Assembly (NCBI GenBank): GCA_947044365.1
Contig: OX345639.1
Coordinates: 4,010,444-4,074,443 of the forward strand
Direction of reading: 5' to 3'
Length of the DNA: 64,000 bases
DNA from: Petrosia ficiformis
Taxonomy: Eukaryota > Porifera > Demospongiae > Haplosclerida > Petrosiidae
A program made the position numbers and the translations under genes. Below, in pieces: positions 25,380 to 39,194 of the stretch. The number at the start of each line of letters is the position of its first letter. The first letter of the stretch is position 1. Under the pieces are notes generated by a model. It did not search any database and was not told the DNA's origin. It saw nothing but the letters and a program-made list of their open reading frames with translations.

Positions 25380-26078
25380 TTATCCTTTAGGAATTGAGTA
25401 TTGAGTGTGCTAGTTTACGAGAAGAGCGCGACAAACTCTTAGAAGAGTTGAAACGCCTTTCTGCACCATCTCCTTCATCTGCAATGGAATTACAAGATGA
25501 TATTAGTATTGAAAATTCCTCTATTCTTCAACATAGTTTCTCTGCACTACAGGTATGATAGAACAGAAATAACATATCTTGATGTTTTACTGTATCTATT
25601 TAGGATCGTTTTACCGCACTAATGAGTGAAAAAGCTGATCTATTAGACAAGCTACAAGAATGTGAACATGTTATTATACAATTGTCAGGTGAGAATGAAA
25701 CAATTGGAGAATATGTTAGTCTATATCAGACACAAAGAGAAGCTCTAAAAATGAAATTCATGGAAAAGGACAGACATATTGAGCAACTTGTACAAGAGAA
25801 GGTGAACATGCAGGTTAGCTAGTTACCTTAAAAACTATATGTAGTACTGTTAATGTTACTTTATATAGCTGAAATTAAGAGAGGTCCAGTCTATGGTAGC
25901 ACAGCTCGGAGAACCTCTCCCTTCTGCTATACTTCCATCTCATATTAGACCATCATCTAATATCAAAGATAAGAGAGCTGTTAGTGATATTGTCACTCTA
26001 ATTGAAGATGAACTGTCCAGTGCAGGTAGTACTGTTGCACATTGTCCATGCTGTTCTGGTCAGTTAATCATTGTATGA
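23355..26078 (+). CDS. GOLGA2: Golgin subfamily A member 2 (GM130)
   Basis: GM130 is a cis-Golgi coiled-coil tether that binds p115 through its basic N-terminus and GRASP65 through its C-terminus. The start MDKNEKLALARKKLRKFQAK matches the GM130 N-terminus (KLAAAKKKLREYQQ). The body is coiled coil spread over many short exons. The strongest family block is LQECEHVIIQLSGENETIGE followed by YVSLYQTQREALK (human GDLEHIIMQLSGETDTIGEY). The C-terminus is hydrophobic (GQLIIV), as in human (KITVI), consistent with PDZ binding to GRASP65. An intron near 25343-25381 carries CTAT repeats. Confidence 0.92.
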
Positions 26079-26153
26079 GAAACACTTTTAACAAGGCACA
26101 AGTAATGTAAAACTGGCATTTTCAATGATATATCAAAACATGTATATATAATT

Positions 26154-28462
26154 TTAATCTTTAGAAACTGATTTAAATCTGTCCAGTATTGATTTCTTTC
26201 TCTCTATTTTAAATTTTCTGGTTTTCTTTTTAATTTTCATATGATCTTCACTGACTTGTTGACGTCTATATTCCTAGATAACCAGAGATTTTCATTATCG
26301 TACAATATATTCACATATCACATACTCTTGATGTAATCTCTTTCTTTCGTTGCTTTTTAGTTGATAGTTTGGAAGCTGAACTTCGACCTCTTTGTTTTAG
26401 TTTAATTTTCCTAACAGTAGTATTAGCCTACACGATATAAATACATACATATATTTAGATCGGGTTGGACTGTGTAATATACCTGTGTCTCCAATTTCTC
26501 CTTTTCCAGAGTGTCTTTACTAGCATCATCTACTCTGCCTATATCAGATATTAATATTAGTCTCATAATCTATACTTTCATTTACCAATTATATGAGGAT
26601 CAAGTGTTATCAGATCAGCTGGTATCTTCTCTAGTAATGATTTCACTTCCCATTCTTGTCTTTGTTTACGAGTTTGAAATGGATTAGCTTCCAATGCATC
26701 TATATTTGGTTCACCAGCACCTAATATTAAAATATTAGTATGAGTTAGTTGACACATCCAGAGACTATGTTTAATATTAGCAGTTTGTAGATTGGATGAT
26801 AGTACCATACTTTATTCAATGTTTCTGTTCTCTTTCGTACCTGGTACAATGATGCTGGTGAATCCTATACTATGTCCAATACCAAGACAATCTTCAAATG
26901 GACAATACCTAATACTTTGTAGTTGACCTTTCAATTCTTGTTTGAGATAAGGAGGATGGTAATCTGGATTACTAAATACATCTTCCCATATCTAAAAACA
27001 AATTGTAAATGCACTATACAAATTTCATTAATTTGGCCTAACCTCACAATGTTTCCCGTAACCAATAGCAACTAATCCTCGCTGACTTATATCCAAATCA
27101 GCTGCTGGACGATGAGTATGATAAGCATGTAGTGGTTGGTACTTCCTGATGTCCCATACTTTCATTTGAGAATCCATTCCAGTAGTTATCATATACCTAA
27201 AAAGGAGACAACAGATAATATTAAAATGAATTCCATAATTCATTCTAACCTTCCACTTTTATCCATCTTAATTCCTGTCACTTGAGCTCTATGACATAAC
27301 ATTTTAACAACTGGCTTTCCCATGTTTGGTGTCCATAATGATACTACTCCATTAGTTTGTCCTACATGTATCACAGCATTGTATGGATTATATGCTATGG
27401 TACGAAGAGGGCCTATTCTGGTTCTTATCTGCGTCACGATCTGACCAATGGACACATCAAGATATCCCAAAACACCAAACTCATTCTAAATAGATCAAGT
27501 GTACTAGAAAGCAAGAATGTAATTATATACATACCGCTGAGACAAGTAGAAAATGGAATGGTAGAAATGTGAGTTTATTAACTGATTCTAATTTATCAAT
27601 GCGGTGAATCTCTGTTCCAGAACTATCATAAATATATACACATCTTTTCTGAGCAGCAGCAAAAAACTTCTCGCTATGTAGATAACTAGAAAAGTCAACA
27701 TTTATAATCTATCTATTTATCCATTACTATATCTATCTCACGTACTGTATGTCTCTAGTAGTCTCCATGACTTGTATTTCACAATCAATAGTTTTTCGTT
27801 GCCAATCAACAGAAGCTATATGACCTTTTCTACCACCCAATAACAAATGACTATAATTAAACTATGAATAATTATTTGTAAAATGAATAAAAGATTAACC
27901 TACCGACCACTCTGTGAATAATTTATATTGTAAGGACCTAACTCGTTTAGTTTTAAGTCAAAATACTAAAAGAGATGATACTAGATGAGGTCTACAATTC
28001 TGTTATTGTATACACTTACCTGTCGACTTGCAGCTAAAGGAGCAGCTTCCATTATTTCTTCTTGTGTCAGTTTATATGTCTTTTCCATTCCTTCAGTTTC
28101 AATTTTACTGGAAGATAAATTAAATTCATATACATTATGATTTATATATTATAGTTTAATTTACAAACCCTGGTTTTTCTTGCAAATGAATGAGTTCTGC
28201 TCTTGCAGCATGTATAGCAGATCTAGTCCCTTCTTCATCAGCTTTTCTTAGAGATGTTTTCAATCCATAATGAGATACTTGCTGATAATCAATGAACAGT
28301 ATAATGATAATAACATTTGTAGTATAATTTTACCTTCAGTACTGGTTTTTCTGTCATTCTAGTGTACTTTCTAACTCTTTTCTTAATCTTATCATTTTCT
28401 AAAGCCTTCTTTTCCCTTTGCTTTTCTAGATTTCTTCTTTTCTGTGCTGTGAAAGACAACAT
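26154..28462 (-). CDS. WDR46: WD40 nucleolar protein WDR46 (UTP7)
   Basis: WDR46/UTP7 is a scaffold of the small-subunit processome. It starts [19 protein letters not shown] at 28462. The N-terminal helical region holds [15 protein letters not shown]. Beta-propeller segments follow: [57 protein letters not shown] and [19 protein letters not shown]. The C-terminal UTP7 signature includes [20 protein letters not shown] and [19 protein letters not shown], then a basic tail ending FKSVSKD. The stop is TAA (26154-26156). There are about 12 short exons. It is head-to-head with WDR13, 61 bases between start codons. Confidence 0.95.
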
Positions 28463-28523
28463 CTTCTTTTTTTTTTACACGTGGGTGGGCGTGGCAATTC
28501 TAATCAATGCGCACCAAAACAAA
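28463..28523. promoter_or_regulatory. 61-base bidirectional promoter WDR46/WDR13
   Basis: This spacer contains a poly-T run, a CACGTG E-box (28478-28483), a GGGCGTGG box and TGCGCA (28508-28513). Both genes start translation at its edges, so 5' untranslated regions must be very short or overlap. Confidence 0.65.
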
Positions 28524-31661
<3,138 letters not shown>

Positions 31662-31814
31662 ACTAACAATATATTGTAAATCATGAATGATTTTGCTATT
31701 ATACTAAAACAATCATAAAATCTTTAAAAAAAGAACTACAAGTAATATTTATATACAGAAAAATGCTAACTATACGTAAAACTACGGGTTGTGTCAACAC
31801 AGTCACATGACATG

Positions 31815-33401
31815 TCACACGGTTTTTCTTGAAGTCATTACTCGAATTATACTCCCAATACCGCCAACTGCTACAGCCTAATAATGAACCAGAGAGTATA
31901 ATATAATGTACTTATCAATAATTATGCAGTATATATGCACATTCATCTACATGTACACATAATATACATGCACATCTACATGTACACATAATATAAGTCT
32001 ATATGTACACACAGGAGCCCATAATGATGTTGACCAGAAAGCGTAAGAGTAGGAATGGTAAACGACCTTGCACTTAATTAAATTGGTCAAACTATATGTC
32101 TAATCGTCTGTTAATATTTTTAGAACCCGCATGAATACGCCTTCATTAAATATGGCATCTACACTTAAACGATCTCCAAGGTTAGTTATGGAATGAACAC
32201 GTCTGAAGGCAGAAAATGAGTCACCTACTATCAGAAAAGTGAGATCATGCTTTGGGGAAGTCGCAAAATAACTGTTTAGTCCTATTCAAGAGTGTTTGAC
32301 ATCATTGCCTTCTGTCATTGAAGTGATTGGAGTGAAGGCTCATTGAAGTGATTGGAGTGAAGGCTTCCTACTACAGAATATCGCTCAATTCTTTTCTCTG
32401 TTATACAGGAAGCTTAGTCAATGTAGTATATAGTCATTTTCTAGAAGCCATATTTAATGAAGGCGTATACACGCGGGTTCTAAAAATAGTAACAAATGGT
32501 CAGACAGATAGTTTGAACAATGTAATTAAATGCGTGGTCATTTACCGCTTCCACTCTTACGCTTTCTGGTCAACGTCACCTGGTACACATAATATACATC
32601 TATCTACATGTATATATATATATATATATCTATATGTGTACATAATATACATCTACATGTACAAATATATACATCAATAGGTACACATTTATGTACAAAT
32701 ACACACCTATATGTAAAAACATGTACGTATATCTACATGTACACAGAATGTTCCTATATGTACACACACACGCATATAACTTACATGTTGATGCCATACC
32801 AGTAATATACCACATGAGTTTTCTGTTGGTTCAGCAAATCCTCGGTATATATATTTCATCAGGATGTCAACCTGTTCACTGTCCAATTTCTTGACTGCTT
32901 CTTCAACTTCCGATTGACGGAATCTTGTCAGTACATCCAAAACAATATCAAAATTACGCTTCTATTTGAAATAAATAAAATATCAATCGGTCACTAGGTC
33001 AGTAAATTACCTTGGCAGACTCATCTTTGGAATAAACTGGTGGATCAGTCAAAGATACTTTTAATGCATCCAAATTCCTTCCTCCTAACGTGAGACTCTT
33101 CACTTCAGATTCCCTAATTAAAATAATTATATTATTATGAAGTGCTGTTAGCTGTAGAAATGTTCATTTAACAAACCTTTTACTGATGACGTCTGTATCA
33201 TCATCATCCTGACTAACCTCAGGCTCATCTATAAACTTCTCTTCATCCAATTCATCAACATCAACCTATGTCACATGATCAGTTAATAATTAAAATATAT
33301 TAAGACTTAAGATACTGTAGTGAAGTGGTGGAAATAGACTGGTATAATTATAATACTTATCTAACCTTTCTGAAGTCAGCACTTCGTGTATTTTTAGACA
33401 T
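31815..33401 (-). CDS. ARPC5: Arp2/3 complex subunit 5 (p16-Arc)
   Basis: ARPC5 is one of seven subunits of the actin-nucleating Arp2/3 complex. Exons: 33366-33401 (MSKNTRSADFRK), 33177-33265, 33011-33115, 32785-32961 and 31815-31877. The protein matches human: FRKVDVDELDEEKFID, VLTRFRQSEVEEAVKKLDSE, DILMKYIYRGF, and a last exon VGGIGSIIRVMTSRKTV then TGA. That last exon lies beyond a 907-base intron swollen by an inverted-arm element. Vertebrates have ARPC5 and ARPC5L; this appears to be their single ancestor. It is head-to-head with CDK9. Confidence 0.96.
32025..32578. mobile_element. 554-base element with about 136-base inverted arms
   Basis: The left arm (32025-32160) begins TGATGTTGACCAGAAAGCGT, and the right arm (about 32443-32578) is its inverted complement with perhaps 15% divergence. 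Both arms share TTTTTAGAACCCGC and ACGCCTTCATTAAATATGGC. The middle has an exact 25-base tandem duplication (CATTGAAGTGATTGGAGTG plus AAGGCT) near 32316-32365. It is inserted into a TACACATAATATACATCTAC minisatellite. No transposase and no certain target duplication is seen. Confidence 0.85.
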
Positions 33402-33544
33402 TTTGCTTCATGAGATTATAACTGATGCCCTTTAAAAACAATGGATATTCTTGTATATTTCCGGATACTACAATAAAGGGTGGAGTTACTGGAGTAGAGT
33501 AGTCTCAGTAGTCTGAGTAGGTGGAGATTCAGAGGATAGAGATT

Positions 33545-35001
33545 ATGAGTGGTGGTGGTGCTACAGGAGGCCCTATTAGAACAGCTCACTTCCCATACTG
33601 TCCAGAAATCAGCAAGTATGAAAAAATGGCTAAAGTTGGACAAGGGACATTTGGGTATGTCATCATTAATTAATAATGAATTAATTAATATTTAATTTAT
33701 AGGGAGGTGTTCAAAGCCAAAGATCGTAAGACTGGTCGTTTGGTTGCGTTAAAGAAAGTTCGAATGGAAAATGAAAAGGAAGGGGTATGTTAATCTTGTA
33801 AAATACAGTTATTAATATTCAGGTTTTAAAAATTATAAACAGTTTCCAATGACCGCATTGAGAGAGATTCGAATTCTACAGCTTCTTAATCACGAGAATA
33901 TAACAAATCTAGTGGAAATATGTCGAACTAAAGGTATGTCAGTCATGTAGCAATTATTAACATTTTTGTGGTTGCTATAGCATTGTAACATTTTTGTGGT
34001 TGCTATAACATTGTGTGACTTGTGATGTAATAATATTGTTACTCTCTAAACATAGTTTCTTATGATTGTTGTGGTAAATTTACACATTCAACTGCTAATT
34101 ACTGCTGTATATATAAATCATTGTATCATTACATGAATTTATGTATTTATTTTAACTGTTCATAGCTACTCCATACAATCGTGATAGAGGGAGTATATAT
34201 TTAGTGTTTGATTTTTACGAACATGATTTAGCTGGACTACTGGAATGTAAAGATGTTCATTTCACACTCGGAGAGATTAAGAAAATTATGCAGCAGCTGT
34301 TTAATGCTCTTTCATATATACATGGTAATAATATATTACACAGAGATATGAAATCCAGTAATATACTTATCACTCGTAATGGAGTGTTAAAACTAGCTGA
34401 TTTCGGATTAGCTAGGGCTCTAAGCAAAGGACCTAATCAGAGATACACTAATAGAGTTGTGACATTATGGTACAGACCCCCAGAACTTATATTGGGAGAG
34501 AGGAATTATGGTCCTCCTGTTGATATGTGGGGTGCAGGATGTATAATGGCTGAAATGTGGACTCGGCGTCCCATTATGCAGGGAGATACAGAACAGAAAC
34601 AGATTACATTGATAAGTCAGTTATGTGGGAGTATAACGTCAGAGGAATGGCCTGGAGTAGATAAACTCGAATTCTTTCAAAAATTGGAGCTACCATCCAA
34701 AGAGAATAGAAAACTTAGAGAAAGACTACGTCATTTTGTTGAAGACCCATATGCGTTAGATTTAATTGAGAAACTGTTAGCATTAGACCCCAAGAAAAGA
34801 ATAGATGCTGACTCAACTCTAGAACATGATTTCTTCTGGAAGGATCCTTTACCTTCCGATGTCACAAGAACACTTTCTAATTTACGTAGTTCAATGTTTG
34901 TTTTACATACTGGTGGTTCCCATAGACCAATAGCAGCAGCACCTCGTCAATCACACACTTCAACAACAGTAACTGGACATGTTCATGACAGAGTATTTTA
35001 A
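33545..35001 (+). CDS. CDK9: Cyclin-dependent kinase 9 (P-TEFb catalytic subunit)
   Basis: CDK9 pairs with cyclin T and phosphorylates the RNA polymerase II tail and negative elongation factors. Start at 33545 (MSGGGATGGPIRTAHFPYC). Motifs: glycine loop VGQGTFGEVF, ALKKV, FPMTALRE (the PITALRE helix), catalytic HRDMKSSN, DFGLARAL, T-loop Thr in NQRYTNRVVTLWYRPPE, and MWGAGCIMAEMWTRRPIMQG. The C-terminal exon is large (from about 34165) and ends DRVF with TAA. Three short introns precede it. The C-terminal tail is somewhat different from human, as expected for this segment. Confidence 0.95.
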
Positions 35002-35102
35002 AATATTCTTTAGAAAAACATTTGAGAAATGAAAACATATACACACCAAACAAAATTAATATCTCGTATAATTATTTTAGAATTTGAAAAAAAGATAGGT
35101 TT

Positions 35103-35834
35103 TTAAGGATAGAGAAGACAAGTAACTCTAACTGTTTCAAATATGACTAAACCTGCAATGATACCAGCTAATACATCTGTGATGTGATGTCTACCAAGTA
35201 CAACCCTAGATGAAGCCACTAACAATGCCCAAACATACCAGAGGTGTGTCCATGCATGAAATGGAGGCATATAGCAGAAATAAGTTGCAATGGCCACACA
35301 GCGAGACGCATGACCAGAAGGAAATGCGAAAGCATCTATTGAAGATACCGATAAAGGAATAACACCTTGGTTTGTTTGTGGTCTGGGACGTTTGAAGAAT
35401 ACCTTTATTGGAACCACCATGATAATATCAGTAACCAAGATAAGAAACAAATTCACTCCATAAACCCAAAGCCATTTCTCTCCAAATATAAAATATCCAG
35501 CTATAATTAATCCTGAGAGTATAAACCAGGGTACTCCATGACCAGACATTTCTAGTGTATAACATAACCATTTTAGATATCTTTGTGATGTAGTGATTGG
35601 ATTTGAACACACTGCTGAAGCTCGAGTTAATCTGGCGTCTAAATCCAGGAAAGCTTCTAATGTTGTTGTACTCTGTATATAATTAACAATTTTGATAAAA
35701 TCATGATTAATAATCATTAATATTAATTTTATTACCTCTTCCTGTTGTTTCATTATCCCTGTTGAGTTTTGATCTGTTTGTCCTGAAGTGTCTGTAAGGC
35801 AAAAACTTATTCCAGTATTGTCCATCTTTTCCAT
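35103..35834 (-). CDS. PLPP6: PAP2-family polyisoprenoid diphosphate phosphatase (PLPP6-like)
   Basis: This is an integral membrane phosphatase of the PAP2 superfamily; human PLPP6 acts on presqualene and polyisoprenyl diphosphates in the ER or nuclear envelope. The three catalytic motifs are present: KVFFKRPRP, FPSGHASR and SRVVLGRHHITD. The family landmark EMSGHGVPW and several hydrophobic segments are visible. A 63-base AT-rich segment (35673-35735) has gt/ag ends and keeps the frame open, so it is either an intron or 21 extra residues; I favour an intron. The start is 35834 (MEKMDNTGISFCLTD). Confidence 0.88.
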   Translation of the reverse strand: MEKMDNTGISFCLTDTSGQTDQNSTGIMKQQEEVIKLILMIINHDFIKIVNYIQSTTTLEAFLDLDARLTRASAVCSNPITTSQRYLKWLCYTLEMSGHGVPWFILSGLIIAGYFIFGEKWLWVYGVNLFLILVTDIIMVVPIKVFFKRPRPQTNQGVIPLSVSSIDAFAFPSGHASRCVAIATYFCYMPPFHAWTHLWYVWALLVASSRVVLGRHHITDVLAGIIAGLVIFETVRVTCLLYP

Positions 35835-35976
35835 AATTTATTCATAAGACAAACGACTCCCAATTTCGATCATAGATGATCTAGTTAGCATGAGTTGTTC
35901 ATGTGCAGCGCAGGTCGCAGGAAACCAGCGAGGGCGTGGTTTTATTGTAAATGCATGGGTACCGGGTGGGCATTTT

Positions 35977-36011
35977 GGTTGTCTAGTAACAGTCTAGGTT
36001 ACCTAGTAACC
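35977..36011 (+). promoter_or_regulatory. Tandem RFX X-boxes before ODAD3
   Basis: GGTTGTCTAGTAAC (35977-35990) and GGTTACCTAGTAACC (35997-36011) both fit the RFX consensus and end 19 bases before the ODAD3 start codon. The second is a near-perfect palindrome. A GGGTACCGGG block (35957-35966) also occurs in the CFAP44/BMS1 promoter. Confidence 0.75.
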
Positions 36012-36029
36012 AAACAAAAGTGCAAGAAC

Positions 36030-39000
36030 ATGGCTCGTCGTGTAGACTCTATAAAGGAAGAGATACAGGAACTCAAAAAGAAACTGACCCTTCTTGGTGA
36101 TTATTCAATTTAGAAAGATAATTATGTTTGTTTAATTTTATCATTTACTCAGATGGAGACAAACGAGCATATTTTGAGAACACACAATTTGAGATGGAAA
36201 AGAATCGATCACGTATACAGCAACTAAGACAAGAAAACAAACAACTGCGTGCACAACTTGCCAAAAAAATGGTGGTATGTATAACTGTCAGTTAGAGATG
36301 TATTAGCAAAATCAAAGCAACAGATGAGAAGAATCAACTTATATATATGTATACATTTTGGTAGAAATCTGTCTGAATAAAACTAATATATATATATATA
36401 TATATATTATAGAGAATTAACTGAAAAATACAATAGTTAGAGACACATATATAAGACTACATTACTGTTAAATTATGTGTTTACAATTACAATCTCATTT
36501 CCATCATATTAGGCTGATGATGATGTCATCACAGAAGCATTTAAACGACACAATATGAAGCCACCAGCAGAACTAAGAGGATTACCCGGAGATGTATGTT
36601 CATTTAATTAATTTCCCTAAATTAATTATCATTTTACAGAGTGCTGCACGAAAGTTTGATCAAAGTGTATGTGAAATGATAAAGAAACGAAATGCTCTTC
36701 AACACATTGCCAGAAACCGTCAGAAACAGTTAGAATCTATTTTACGTCAACTTGCACATATGGAAAAAGAATCTCAGGCTATAATGGCTACTCCTAGTGG
36801 AGAAAGTACTGAAGCTAAGAAATTGAAAGAACTAGAGAACCGGCTTGATCATACTATTATCCAATGTAATGAAGCTAATCATATTCGTAATATATATGAG
36901 AACATATTGGATAAATTACAACAAGTGAGTTTGTGTGATGAATAGACGAGTAATTAGTATATTATTAATTAGGAGAGACTCAATTATGATAACGAGATAG
37001 CTGCTCTTGAACAAGCTATTAACATTCGTAAGAAGAACCTTAAAGATCTACAAAACATGCATTACAATGCTGAAGGGGCTAAAGACATGGCCAAGGTATG
37101 TTCTTAGTACATTTCCAGTATATATCTATATTGTTTTTTGTCTACCTTTTGTAATTTCCACAGACTGAATTACAACATCAGGAATTAAATGTCGCTGAAA
37201 ACAAGAAAAAAAGAGAGAGAGAACTCGAAAGCTATCGTAAAAAGGCTGAGGAAAAGAAAGAGTTTGCAGAGAAAGTAGAAAAGAGAGTGAGTGTGTATTG
37301 AATTATAATAATGTAAAATATAATTATATATTTACAGGTTCAGTTGAGAAGAATGTCTGTAGGACAAGATTCAATGGGTCAATGTAAGATACTCAATGTC
37401 TTCACCTCCTTTCCCTCCGTCTGTCTTCACCTCCTTCCTTCCCTCGCTCTGTCTTCACCTCCTTCCTTCCCTCCATACTGTCTTCACCTCCTTGCTTCTC
37501 TCCATCTATCTTCACCTCCTTTCTTCCCTCCATCTGTCTTCACCTCCTTCCTTCTCTCCATCTGTCTTCACCTCCTTCCTTCCCTCCATCTGTCTTCACC
37601 TCCTTCCTTCTCTCCATCTGTCTTCACCTCCTTCCTTCCCTCCATCTGTCTTCACCTCCTTCCTTTCCTCTGTCTGTCTTCACCTCCTTCCTTCCCTCCA
37701 TCTGTCCTCACCTCCTTCCTTCCCTCTGTCTGTCTTTACCTCCTTCTTTGTCTATTTCTCCCTCCCTCTTTGGGGGTAATAGTAAGTAAATAATATCTTC
37801 ACTTACTCAGTATCTGAAGGGGAAGAAGATCAAAGTTTACAAGAAGAGCATGAGGCCAAGATATCATCATACGAAGAAGCATTTGCTAAAATTAAAGATG
37901 CAACTGGTGTATCTGATATACAGGCTAGTTGTATTATTATATTATAATATATAGTTATACTGTTAATCATTTTAGGAAGTAGTGGATCGTTTCTTGAATC
38001 AAAGAGAAACTCGTCAACATTTGGAACATTTAAGAGAAGAACATTCTCAGCAGTTAGCACGTTTAAAGGAGGATAAAGTGATGAGTGTATTGTGTGTTAT
38101 ATAAATAATAATTATTATCTTTTTTAGGACAAGTTACAAGTTCAATTTGAAGAAATGAAATATTCAGGGGAAGCTCGTATGTCTAGTGGTCAACGTATGC
38201 TAGAAGACGTCCAAAATCATTTGGAAGAAGCAAATGAAAGGTAAATGTATATTATATTACTATTTCTGACAGAATTATGAAGATGTAATGGATTGATTGT
38301 AGATGTAAAGAAAGTGAAGTGAAAACAGACAGAGCTTGTCGTTTACTTGGTCAGGTAAAGACAGGAGTGGAACATCTATCTATAAAATTACAACATATCA
38401 AATCTGTTAGTATCATAAGTATTATTAAACTATGCAGTATAATAATATTTCCATGTAGCCTCATACCCATATCCTCAAGCCTCATCTTGAACCTGGGAGT
38501 GAGGAGGCTGTATTAGAATTACTCAATGATTGTGAACAGAAGTTAGTGTCACTGGTTGAAGAACTGGGATCACGTGACTTAGATACTATTCAACGCGAGA
38601 TGGAAGATGAAGAGGTAAGTCATTACTGTATTCTACTCGTAATATTATAATGAATATTATTTACAGTTTCGACAAACAATAGAGGGAGAAGCTAGTACTA
38701 ATATTCGTATTACTCTACCTAAGGAATTGTCATCACAAGATAATCTATATGGTAAGTTTAATGATTTATAGATCTATTGTTCCTCATAATAGATACTATT
38801 TTTTTCCTTTAACTATATTGTATTATTAGTTTATTACAGTAGATATTGTTTCTCATATAAAATAGTAGATCATTGTTAGATGATTCATAACTACTGTATT
38901 ATAAAACAATGGTTCTATTATTTATACATAGATGAAAGCGATGATGATGATGAATTTGCTGTGAGAGAAGAAATGAAACAAGCTACTCAACAGTTAGTAG

Positions 39001-39074
39001 AAGCTAAAACAAAGAAGAAACCACAAGATGATGACGAAGATGAAGAGGGTAAAGGAAAGAAGAGGAGGAGGTGA
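36030..39074 (+). CDS. ODAD3: Outer dynein arm docking complex subunit 3 (CCDC151)
   Basis: ODAD3 is a coiled-coil protein that docks outer dynein arms on ciliary doublets. Start at 36030 (MARRVDSIKEEIQELKKKL), then GDKRAYFENTQFEMEKN (human GDRKAFFESSQWNIKKN). Further matches: KELENRLDHTIIQCNEANHI, KRERELESYRKKAEEKKE, EEAFAKIKDATGVSD, KYSGEARMSSGQ, LEHLSIKLQHI. The acidic segment DESDDDDEFAVREEMK precedes a basic tail GKGKKRRR. There are about twelve exons. The intron at about 37385-37809 holds a pyrimidine-rich minisatellite. Confidence 0.93.
37395..37760. repeat. 28-base pyrimidine minisatellite in ODAD3 intron
   Basis: About 13 units of TTCACCTCCTTCCTTCCCTC followed by CATCTGTC. One strand is almost purely pyrimidine, so GC content and strand bias differ sharply from the neighbouring DNA. 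Overlapping open frames rich in Ser, Pro, Phe and Leu are artefacts of the 28-base unit. Confidence 0.95.
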
Positions 39075-39194
39075 TAATTAATATTAATTAATAAGGAGGT
39101 GATAATTAATATTACATAAAAGGAGCCACATAGAAACATGTACAATAGTACATAAATATATTATTGTCTTAAAAATTGGCCTATGATACAAAAT

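Noticed and set aside
37344..37793. Overlapping frames of SSPPSFPPSVFTSFL type in ODAD3
   Set aside because: Shifted readings of the 28-base pyrimidine repeat; the flanking exons join across it.
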